5,904 nt of DNA from JBFLVQ01 sp040758525 (GTDB taxonomy: Bacteria; Acidobacteriota; Blastocatellia; Chloracidobacteriales; JADJPF01): assembly GCA_040758525.1 (NCBI GenBank), contig JBFLVQ010000604.1, positions 1-5,904 on the forward strand, written 5' to 3'. Each line of letters opens with the position of its first letter. The first letter of the stretch is position 1. A program made the translations under genes and the position numbers. Below, in pieces: positions 1 to 5,186 of this stretch. The notes beneath the pieces are model-generated. The model did no database searches and was not told the origin of the DNA. It saw only the letters and a program-made list of their open reading frames with translations.

Positions 1-165
1 ACACACATTAAACTAGGACATATACTTATTAACTTTAGTATGTTTGAGCTTAAAAAATTATTGAATTGGATAGCTATCTGTGGAGATCATGTTAGCGCAC
101 GCCTAACGTTTGAGGATGCTTATACTCCTGTTGGTCGAATTAATCTAAATTCGAAAAACTCTTAG
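1..165 (+). CDS. C-terminal end of an unidentified protein (5' part outside window)
   Basis: Frame 1 is open from the first base to a TAG at 163-165, giving 54 residues with no start of its own needed. The composition is protein-like: it includes an ELKKLLNWIAICGDHVSARL segment that should form an amphipathic helix, then a short probable beta region (LTFEDAYTPVGRINL). This balance of charged and hydrophobic residues is unlike the noise frames nearby, so I read it as the tail of a real gene. I do not recognise the family and assign no function. It runs towards the thioredoxin-like gene on the other strand, with 42 bp between the two stops. It could still be a chance open frame, since 54 codons is short. 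Confidence 0.55.
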   Translation, partial: THIKLGHILINFSMFELKKLLNWIAICGDHVSARLTFEDAYTPVGRINLNSKNS

Positions 166-195
166 GCTGTTGTTCAAATGTTTGTTGTAATTGCC

Positions 196-216
196 GGTCT
201 AGTTTGTCTAGATTTT
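196..216 (+). terminator. Weak terminator-like hairpin between convergent genes
   Basis: TCTAG (198-202) and CTAGA (208-212) form a 5-bp stem around a TTTGT loop. G-U pairs could extend it by one or two steps, and a short T run (213-216) follows on the + strand. The position, just after the + strand stop at 165 and over the stop of the - strand gene, suits a terminator for the partial gene. The stem is short and AT-rich, so this is only a weak candidate. Confidence 0.2.
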
Positions 217-762
217 CGATACTATAGTTGTCAACTTGGCTCTACTAACCAGCCCGATAATACGCTGCTGTTCAATTCCATTAGTAATAAGTAGCGTTGT
301 TGGCGTGGCAAGTATGTTGAACTTTATTGAAATGGCGATATTCTTATTGAGATCTGTCTTTCCAACTATTAACTTACCAGCATACTCTTGAGCAATTTCT
401 CCAAGGATCGCAGTCATGATACTTAAAGTGTTGCTAGAGCTATAAAAATAGATTAGTACAGGTATTTTTGAAAATAGTATCTCGCTAACAAAGTTCTTAT
501 CTGTTAGTGCTAGGATACTACTATTATTGCTATCGCCATTACTTTGCTGGATAGGCTTGCGGCTCTGCTCAAGCCCGACTATCAGCTTTTGCAACTCACT
601 ATTATATTGCTCGATAAGCTTTTTACGCTCTTCAATATCAGCTTCCAACTTGGCCTTGCGGATCACATCAGTTTCCACACGATAGCCCTTCTCTAGCCGG
701 TAGAGCAGGTCCACCTCCTTTGCTATTAACTCTTGCAAATTCTGCTTACGTTTCTCGGTCAT
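208..762 (-). CDS. Coiled-coil protein with redox-inactive thioredoxin-like domain
   Basis: 184 residues. Residues 1-65 are a highly charged helical region of alternating Lys/Glu and Leu/Ile, probably a coiled coil. A polar Ser/Asn-rich linker (70-82) leads to a thioredoxin-fold domain (about 83-184). The second half follows thioredoxin closely: a PVLIYFY strand, a helix ending in ILGEIAQEYAGKL, the KTDLNKN stretch, the cis-proline motif ATPTTLLI (P154) and a C-terminal helix after a conserved-type Gly (G170). The CGPC active site is replaced by N-T-L-S (111-114), and the buried catalytic Asp of thioredoxin aligns with Tyr105. Disulfide exchange is therefore unlikely, and a binding or chaperone role is inferred. 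No signal peptide is seen, so it is probably cytoplasmic. Its ATG overlaps the radical SAM stop as ATGA, and no Shine-Dalgarno is visible, suggesting translational coupling. The coiled coil resembles effector-associated coiled-coil modules, but this is a pattern impression only. Confidence 0.85.
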   Translation of the reverse strand: MTEKRKQNLQELIAKEVDLLYRLEKGYRVETDVIRKAKLEADIEERKKLIEQYNSELQKLIVGLEQSRKPIQQSNGDSNNSSILALTDKNFVSEILFSKIPVLIYFYSSSNTLSIMTAILGEIAQEYAGKLIVGKTDLNKNIAISIKFNILATPTTLLITNGIEQQRIIGLVSRAKLTTIVSKI

Positions 763-2243
763 AATCTTATTATAGGAAGTCTAGTTGAGCTGGCAGGCTG
801 AAGCGTGCTCTTTGGCGCGCAATATCCTAGTGGACCGCTTTCTGCCAACCCTTCTTCGAGTGCATGCCAGGTTGCTAGTAATGGTGTTTGGTAGACATTA
901 CCAACACTGCTATATGAGAAAGAACAGAGTCTTATATCACCATTATATCCAATCACGACACTAGTCCTTCCACAAGAACATTCTGGCATTAATACAATGG
1001 TTAACTCAGGAAAACTCTCTTTCCAATAATTTATTTGAGCGATAATCTGCTGCCGAGCCGTAATATCGATAGGGTTGAAAGCCGCTAATGCTCCTAATAA
1101 ACCAGTCTTTTTGAAAGGGCTAAGATAACATTCTTGTAAGCCGAGATTATGCATAAATTCTGGTAGCCTTACTAACTCAGCAAAATTACCAGTGTGAATA
1201 GTCCAAACCATGCCTTGACGGGGAATGCCAGCTTGCTGTGCATTATAAACTGCCCGAATCGCTTTAGCATAAGTTCCAGGGCCTCTTGAAGCCTCATGGG
1301 TTTGTTGGCTTAATCCATCAAAACTGATCTCAATCTGATTAAGTCCAGCCTTAGCTAGGGCCAAGGCGCGAGTTAAGATTAGTTTTTGTCCATTGCTAAT
1401 CACTTTAGTATAAATGCCAGATCTATGAAGTTGATTTATAATCTGTTCTAGATCGTTTCGTAGCAACGTTTCACCACCTAGCAAACAGACATAAAGAGTA
1501 CCAGAGTCTATGATCTGCTGGGTTATTTCTTGGGTCTGTTTCAGGTCCGGGCCGTGCTCTGTAAAATTCGGTAAATAGCAGATCTTACAGCGTAGATCGC
1601 AGGTTGAGCAGATCTCCCATAAGCAATACCAAGGAATGGCCGCTTGTCTCATTTGAAATTGAATCTCAGGGGCTTGAAATTCTTTAGTAATTTCTTCGGT
1701 TGGCAAATTAATTTGATTAAGCTGGGGAATTGTCTGAATAAAACCTAAATTAATTAACCGTTTTAAAAAAGTGAGAACCTCATCATATCCAAAGACTCGT
1801 ATAGCTTTATCGCGAATCCTACCAATAGACCAACCACGGGTTATGCCATGCCAGCACAAACTGCCATAAGGTGCCAGCGTCAACAAAGGGTTATGCTGCT
1901 TCATCAGTTTTGTGTTAAATAATATAACCAAATCTGGTGATTCTGCATACCATCTTATATGATTCTCTTCTATTAACGGGACAATCTGGTCAAATGCTGT
2001 AACATCTATTGGTGATTTATCTGCACTAGTAGTTGTAGAAAGGAACCCTTCATATAATAGTGCTTGAGCAGTATAGCTCGGCAGATTTGCATCAGATTGC
2101 CCATTCTCCCAAGTTACCCATAAAGCGGCTTGCTGCTTATCTAAATAATGTCTCCGTTTATTTATTTGGTGAATCAGTATCAAACCATCGCTGGCACTCT
2201 GTCTCAGTACGAGGACATTAGGTGATTTAAATAATCTATTCAT
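759..2243 (-). CDS. Radical SAM/SPASM protein with two PqqD-like N-terminal domains
   Basis: 494 residues, probably cytoplasmic. Residues about 9-69 and 96-170 each look like PqqD-type winged helices (RiPP recognition elements): a beta-hairpin, then helices ending in LLYEGFL and LINLGFI. The radical SAM core (about 205-400) has the 4Fe-4S motif C215xxxC219xxC222Y, the glycine-rich G256-G257-E258 and an ISFDG strand (306-310). A SPASM-like tail has C424-x10-G-x4-C440, but in this frame the later cysteine cluster is reduced to C475. By family, such enzymes cleave S-adenosylmethionine to a 5'-deoxyadenosyl radical and modify peptides or proteins, as PqqE does. The substrate here is unknown, and no clear precursor gene is in the window. 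The start is supported by GAGGA 5 nt upstream. The gene is coupled by a 4-nt overlap to the thioredoxin-like gene. The C-terminus may be frameshifted near 811-813, because the -1 frame restores a correctly spaced Cys. Confidence 0.92.
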   Translation of the reverse strand: MNRLFKSPNVLVLRQSASDGLILIHQINKRRHYLDKQQAALWVTWENGQSDANLPSYTAQALLYEGFLSTTTSADKSPIDVTAFDQIVPLIEENHIRWYAESPDLVILFNTKLMKQHNPLLTLAPYGSLCWHGITRGWSIGRIRDKAIRVFGYDEVLTFLKRLINLGFIQTIPQLNQINLPTEEITKEFQAPEIQFQMRQAAIPWYCLWEICSTCDLRCKICYLPNFTEHGPDLKQTQEITQQIIDSGTLYVCLLGGETLLRNDLEQIINQLHRSGIYTKVISNGQKLILTRALALAKAGLNQIEISFDGLSQQTHEASRGPGTYAKAIRAVYNAQQAGIPRQGMVWTIHTGNFAELVRLPEFMHNLGLQECYLSPFKKTGLLGALAAFNPIDITARQQIIAQINYWKESFPELTIVLMPECSCGRTSVVIGYNGDIRLCSFSYSSVGNVYQTPLLATWHALEEGLAESGPLGYCAPKSTLQPASSTRLPIIRL

Positions 2244-2248
2244 TGTTA

Positions 2249-2253
2249 TCCTC
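2249..2253 (-). promoter_or_regulatory. Shine-Dalgarno site of the radical SAM gene
   Basis: On the - strand GAGGA lies 5 nt before the ATG at 2243-2241. It supports this start over other in-frame choices and shows that this gene is translated independently, unlike its downstream partner. Confidence 0.7.
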
Positions 2254-2395
2254 GTTTAATTCTTTTGATAAAGCAGCATCAATCTTATGGAAAATCTTAA
2301 TTAAGAACAAGAAGGTATACTTACTTTGATCTAATAGCGTCAGTAAAACTACTTGGAGAGTTACTGTAAAGGTAGTTTCTTACCTATGATTGAGT

Positions 2396-2401
2396 ATTAT
2401 A
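2396..2401 (-). promoter_or_regulatory. Candidate -10 box for the radical SAM operon
   Basis: A perfect TATAAT reads on the - strand about 150 bp upstream of the radical SAM ATG. No good TTGACA-like -35 is seen at 16-18 bp, and AT-rich DNA gives such boxes by chance. A second candidate, TATACT, lies at 2437-2442. Confidence 0.25.
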
Positions 2402-2494
2402 GGTATGGAATACGGAAAAATATCTGGCTGTATTGAAGTATAAAAGCGATAATAACCGTAACTATACGACTACTAATTAATATATAAATTAGGT

Positions 2495-2500
2495 TATAAT
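2495..2500 (+). promoter_or_regulatory. Candidate -10 box for the zinc-finger/TPR gene
   Basis: A perfect TATAAT lies about 100 bp upstream of the ATG at 2603, without a recognisable -35. It is followed directly by the repeat and palindrome at 2501-2531, which would then lie at or just after the transcription start. A competing candidate is TTTAAT at 2591-2596, which would give a leaderless transcript. Confidence 0.28.
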
Positions 2501-2531
2501 GGGTATGCTTTCCTGGGGGTATGCTAAGCAT
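2501..2531. repeat. 9-bp direct repeat and 11-bp palindrome, possible operator
   Basis: GGGTATGCT occurs at 2501-2509 and again at 2517-2525, a 16-bp period. The second copy runs into a perfect palindrome ATGCT-A-AGCAT (2521-2531). Placed just downstream of the TATAAT box at 2495-2500, this could be a regulator site for the TPR gene. That function is inferred from position only. Confidence 0.35.
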
Positions 2532-2602
2532 CATGTCGGGATGGTGCAAAAGCCGGGTACAAGAAGCATAAATTTTTCTGAAAAACACCGTTTAATAGTC
2601 GC

Positions 2603-3952
2603 ATGCATAGTGTGAATTGGCCACAAGAGCCGGAGCAGTCAAACGGCTGCTACGACGATCACGACATACTGCAATATTGGCTTGGCCTATCCTGCCAAGC
2701 AGAGAAGGAGAGGTGTGAACAGCACTTAGAGCAATGTCGTAGCTGTTTCACCCGCTATTTGCTGGTAATGCGCGATCACCGGGTGGTACTGCCAGAGCGT
2801 GTTGTAAAACTACTAGAACCCTCTGCAGATGCCATCGTGGAGGATGTACCCATGCCTGTCATTAATAGTGTCGCAGATGTCCCTCAATCCTTTATTACTA
2901 AACTTACCACACACTATCGTACTCCCTTGCTAACATTGGCAGCAGGACTGTTTCTCTTGGTAGTATCATCACTGGGCTATCTAGTTATTTTCACTCCCAA
3001 TCAGAGTCTTCCTAGAGTAGCACAGCGATCAGCCAAACCTGCCACTATTGAGGCCATTCGTGAGTTAGTAAAAGCAAGAGAGTATGATCAAGCAGAAGCC
3101 TTATTGCCAGCTGCGATGGAGGCAGCGCGTAGAGCTGGTGATATTGCTGGAGAGAGCGAACTACTCTATTTGAATGGTAGACTTTTAAGCGACCAAGCCG
3201 TCTTCGATCAAGCTATCTTTATGCTACAGGAAGCCAATCGATTGGCAGTAGTAGCTAATAGACCAGATTTAGAGGTATCGCCTACCTTAGTATTAGCCAA
3301 TACCTACCATATATTAGATAACAATGTTCAGGCCAGAGAGTATGCTGCTAAGGTGGTAGAGTTGGCTACTAGGTTGGGTAGACCAGTGGAACAAATGGCA
3401 GGATTGCAAATGCTTGGTCTAAGCGAGTTCATGGTTAGTCGTTCTACACAGGCAGAAGAGTTCTTACAACGTTCCCTGATATTAGCCCAACAGCACCAAA
3501 ATAGCATTCTTCTCGCCCATAGCTTGGCTTATTTAGGGGTAGTGCGCACTGGACAGCGGCGCTTCAATGAAGCCGAAGCCTATTTTCTGCAGGCGCTTGC
3601 CTTGGCTGATAAAGTCGCTGAGCCGAAACAACAAGCAAGGGTACGTATGATGGCCTATGGTTATTATGCTCGTACCCAAGCATTGGCTAGGAAACATGCC
3701 CAGGCAGCCGATTATTATCGTCAGGCGATAGTATTTGCTAGACAAGCCAACACTCAGCAAAGTCTACTACTCAGCCAGTTACATCAAGGACTTTATGAAG
3801 CCTTGATGCTACAAGGACAACGTGATGATGAAGCCCGTGAGGCGATGGCGCTCTACAAACATTATGAAGAGGAAGCATCACAACGCTGTGAGCGTACCAA
3901 CACTTTTATGAGCTTCGCCATTGCTCGTAAACCATTAGTCTGTGGCAGATAA
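2603..3952 (+). CDS. Membrane-anchored zinc-finger (anti-sigma-like) protein with TPR repeats
   Basis: 449 residues. The cytoplasmic N-terminus has an anti-sigma zinc-finger (zf-HC2/ZAS) signature, H41xxxC45xxC48, with H20 or C38 as possible fourth ligand. A single hydrophobic helix follows (about 108-131). Beyond it, helical repeats recur at about 40-residue spacing (near 161, 202, 241, 281, 321, 365 and 406) with the A/EA..Y/F..AL..A pattern of tetratricopeptide repeats. The expected topology is N-terminus inside and TPRs outside the membrane. By family, the zinc finger binds an ECF sigma factor and the TPRs bind proteins or peptides, so signal-dependent sigma release is a reasonable inference. 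No sigma factor gene lies beside it here, so the head may instead be a general interaction module. An in-frame stop at 2579-2581 limits the start to ATG 2603 or slightly later. No Shine-Dalgarno is visible. It ends 2 bp from the convergent secreted-protein gene. Confidence 0.88.
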   Translation: MHSVNWPQEPEQSNGCYDDHDILQYWLGLSCQAEKERCEQHLEQCRSCFTRYLLVMRDHRVVLPERVVKLLEPSADAIVEDVPMPVINSVADVPQSFITKLTTHYRTPLLTLAAGLFLLVVSSLGYLVIFTPNQSLPRVAQRSAKPATIEAIRELVKAREYDQAEALLPAAMEAARRAGDIAGESELLYLNGRLLSDQAVFDQAIFMLQEANRLAVVANRPDLEVSPTLVLANTYHILDNNVQAREYAAKVVELATRLGRPVEQMAGLQMLGLSEFMVSRSTQAEEFLQRSLILAQQHQNSILLAHSLAYLGVVRTGQRRFNEAEAYFLQALALADKVAEPKQQARVRMMAYGYYARTQALARKHAQAADYYRQAIVFARQANTQQSLLLSQLHQGLYEALMLQGQRDDEAREAMALYKHYEEEASQRCERTNTFMSFAIARKPLVCGR

Positions 3953-3954
3953 GC

Positions 3955-4788
3955 TTATGGATATGGTGTAGTGGCACTGGCAACAACTACTCCACAAAAC
4001 AATGGGTCAGGAGCAAAAGCTGCCTGCTCTACATAAAAGGGAACGTATCTAGGTAATGGTTCTTGAATCACTTCATAATAATACAAGAAGTGATCAAAGC
4101 CAGCATGTTCAGGAGGCGGCAGATTAGTAAGGGATACCTCATACTGCACACCCTCTTTGACCTCAAATCGTAACAACTCCCGCTCACTTCTCAATAAGAG
4201 TGCTTCGCCTGGATTGAGATCGATACTTGCGGCTGGTGCCGCTGCTCTACGCTTAAAAGGTAGCACCTGACTGTTATCACCATTGGCGGCATAGAAGCGT
4301 ACTGGTAGTCTGCTTAATTTAGTCGCATGAAATGTACCAGCCAAGAAATGCACTTTACCAAAAGGCTTCTCTTCGCGAATGGTGAAAGTGCGACCAGGAT
4401 ACACTTCATCCAAACTCATCACCCAATGCCAATCCTTTGGATCATTGTACATTGAGGCAGCTTGATAACGCTCAATGGGACGTGCTGCCCCCTCGACCTC
4501 AATGATCCAGGGCATACGTAGTTGGTCACCCTTACGTGTCATCACTACACTGCGCTTACCTTCAACAATACGTGTTACAGTAAGGGTGGGTGAGTGGTGT
4601 ATGGCATCTAGTACTACAGAGGTCATACGGCCTTCATTGCCGTAGCAAAGTAACTGTAGTCCATCAAAGTGTACTGTTACGGCAGCATTGTTTGGGGGAG
4701 TAGCTCTATCGGCAGAAACCGTTGATAGAGCGTAAAAAAGAGTTAGCGCTACAGATGTAGCGCCTAAGGTGAGCAGTCCACGTCTCAT
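3955..4788 (-). CDS. Secreted protein of unknown function
   Basis: 277 residues from the preferred ATG at 4788-4786, preceded by GAGGTG 4 nt upstream. The frame also has an ATG at 4830, but that one lacks a ribosome site and would put 14 polar residues before the signal peptide. Residues 1-26 are a standard signal peptide: RR, a hydrophobic core (LLTLGATSVALTLFYAL), and a cleavage site after V-S-A. The mature part (27-277) is probably mostly beta: VTVHFDGLQLLCYG near the start, then alternating strands and turns, with an aromatic-rich FDHFLYYYEV segment near 231-240. There are two cysteines, C48 and C265, which could form a disulfide. I recognise no catalytic motif or named family and give no function. 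Export across the inner membrane is well supported; the final location is not. The stop codon lies 2 bp from the end of the convergent TPR gene. Confidence 0.82.
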   Translation of the reverse strand: MRRGLLTLGATSVALTLFYALSTVSADRATPPNNAAVTVHFDGLQLLCYGNEGRMTSVVLDAIHHSPTLTVTRIVEGKRSVVMTRKGDQLRMPWIIEVEGAARPIERYQAASMYNDPKDWHWVMSLDEVYPGRTFTIREEKPFGKVHFLAGTFHATKLSRLPVRFYAANGDNSQVLPFKRRAAAPAASIDLNPGEALLLRSERELLRFEVKEGVQYEVSLTNLPPPEHAGFDHFLYYYEVIQEPLPRYVPFYVEQAAFAPDPLFCGVVVASATTPYP

Positions 4789-4792
4789 AGAA

Positions 4793-4798
4793 CACCTC
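4793..4798 (-). promoter_or_regulatory. Shine-Dalgarno site of the secreted-protein gene
   Basis: GAGGTG on the - strand lies 4 nt before ATG 4788-4786. It decides the start in favour of the 277-residue form over the 291-residue form beginning at 4830. Its first two bases also belong to the hairpin at 4797-4814. Confidence 0.75.
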
Positions 4799-4814
4799 GA
4801 TTCTGTGGAATCGA
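4797..4814 (-). promoter_or_regulatory. Leader hairpin touching the ribosome-binding site
   Basis: On the - strand TCGATTC and GAATCGA form a perfect 7-bp stem with a CACA loop. The hairpin ends inside the Shine-Dalgarno of the secreted-protein gene. A second, weaker hairpin (ACTCC/GGAGT with a 4-nt loop, 4824-4837) lies just upstream in the same leader. There is no T run after the stem on either strand, so this is not a terminator. It could modulate ribosome access, but it could also be chance. Confidence 0.4.
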
Positions 4815-4888
4815 AAAAATTGCACTCCATTAGGAGTACAAAGTGTCTAATTTCTGACTGTCTGAGTAATCAAATTTAAGTATGTGGG

Positions 4889-4906
4889 CGAGTATAGCAC
4901 AACTCG
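4889..4906 (-). promoter_or_regulatory. Extended -10 promoter of the secreted-protein gene, with overlapping inverted repeat
   Basis: TGCTATACT (4899-4891) is an extended -10 element facing the secreted-protein gene. It predicts a start near 4884 and a leader of roughly 95 nt holding both hairpins. No clear -35 is seen, as is usual with extended -10 promoters. CGAGT (4889-4893) and ACTCG (4902-4906) form an inverted repeat that straddles the element and could be an operator. Confidence 0.42.
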
Positions 4907-4946
4907 ATCGCTATTTCTTCTGAAATATTAAGCAAAATTACAATAT

Positions 4947-5001
4947 ATGCGGAAAACTATAGAAATATAGAATTCATGCGGTAAAATAGCATTAATATAG
5001 A
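4947..5001. repeat. Imperfect tandem repeat of about 25 bp, period 29
   Basis: Two copies beginning ATGCGG (4947 and 4976) continue with similar AAAA, TAG and AATATAGA elements and differ by a small shift. The second copy ends where the palindrome at 5001-5027 begins. The AT-rich character makes some similarity expected, but the shared ATGCGG starts and common spacing suggest duplication or paired binding sites. Confidence 0.4.
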
Positions 5002-5027
5002 GCATTATTACGATTCGTAATAATGCT
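5001..5027. repeat. Perfect 13-bp inverted repeat with 1-bp centre
   Basis: AGCATTATTACGA (5001-5013) and TCGTAATAATGCT (5015-5027) are exact reverse complements around a single T. No T run follows on the + strand and no long one on the - strand, so a standard intrinsic terminator is unlikely. A dimeric regulator site between the two divergent genes is the simplest reading. It could also act as a bidirectional RNA hairpin. Confidence 0.7.
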
Positions 5028-5069
5028 AATCTCCTGCTTATCTGATCCTACAGACTATCTTGTAGCAAC

Positions 5070-5087
5070 CTATTGGCTACTATTGGC
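5070..5087. repeat. Paired CTATTGGC boxes one helical turn apart
   Basis: CTATTGGC occurs at 5070-5077 and 5080-5087, a 10-bp period that puts both copies on the same DNA face. They lie about 100 bp upstream of the sensor gene start, so binding of a regulator upstream of that promoter is possible. No known site is recognised. Confidence 0.3.
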
Positions 5088-5175
5088 AGTTTTAAGTTAA
5101 GCTTGTTTTGCTGCCTAATTCTTGATATGACAAAATAATCATTGGAGCTGGTAGAATCTTTCCTTGTCTATAACC

Positions 5176-5183
5176 GGAGAAGG
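5176..5183 (+). promoter_or_regulatory. Shine-Dalgarno site of the sensor gene
   Basis: GGAGAAGG ends 3 nt before ATG 5187, and its GGAG core is 7 nt from the start codon. It fixes the start of the truncated sensor gene. Confidence 0.7.
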
Positions 5184-5186
5184 CTT

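Larger units (their letters stand above)
2244..2602. other. Divergent AT-rich intergenic region with a doubtful short reading frame
   Basis: This 359-bp region separates the divergent radical SAM and TPR genes. I see no convincing gene. One - strand frame is open from 2379 to a TAG at 2238-2236. It reads out a hydrophobic then acidic-tailed peptide (ending ALSKELNEDNNE) and overlaps the radical SAM start by 8 nt, but it has no ATG. Only CTG (2343) or TTG (2310) could start it, and neither has a clear ribosome site. A longer - strand frame further out (2588-2397) is AT-rich, GTG-started and looks like noise. The region also holds candidate -10 boxes facing both ways, a 9-bp direct repeat and a palindrome, listed separately. 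Confidence 0.6.
4831..5186. other. Divergent AT-rich intergenic region without a gene
   Basis: No reading frame here is long enough or protein-like enough to call. The region carries the extended -10 of the secreted-protein gene, an imperfect tandem repeat (4947-5001), a strong palindrome (5001-5027), a CTACA/TGTAG inverted repeat (5048-5065, 8-bp spacer) and two CTATTGGC boxes (5070-5087). A weak promoter for the sensor gene may be TTGTTT near 5103-5108 with TATGAC 17 bp downstream, but neither box is a good match. Confidence 0.6.

Noticed and set aside
2370..2385. AGGTA/TACCT inverted repeat
   Set aside because: Only a 5-bp stem with a 6-nt spacer in AT-rich DNA, which is expected by chance.
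2397..2588. 63-codon - strand reading frame in the divergent region
   Set aside because: GTG start without a ribosome site, AT-driven Ile/Tyr/Leu composition, and overlap with the candidate + strand promoter and repeats. It looks like an open frame in AT-rich DNA.
3533..3760. 75-codon - strand reading frame inside the TPR gene
   Set aside because: It is fully inside a strong coding region with clear TPR periodicity and has no recognisable protein features.
4789..4830. N-terminal extension of the secreted protein to ATG 4830
   Set aside because: No ribosome site before it, it would place polar residues ahead of a standard signal peptide, and a strong GAGGTG precedes the internal ATG at 4788.
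5001..5027. Palindrome as an intrinsic terminator
   Set aside because: No T run follows the stem on either strand, and it lies between divergent genes where no upstream transcript needs to end.
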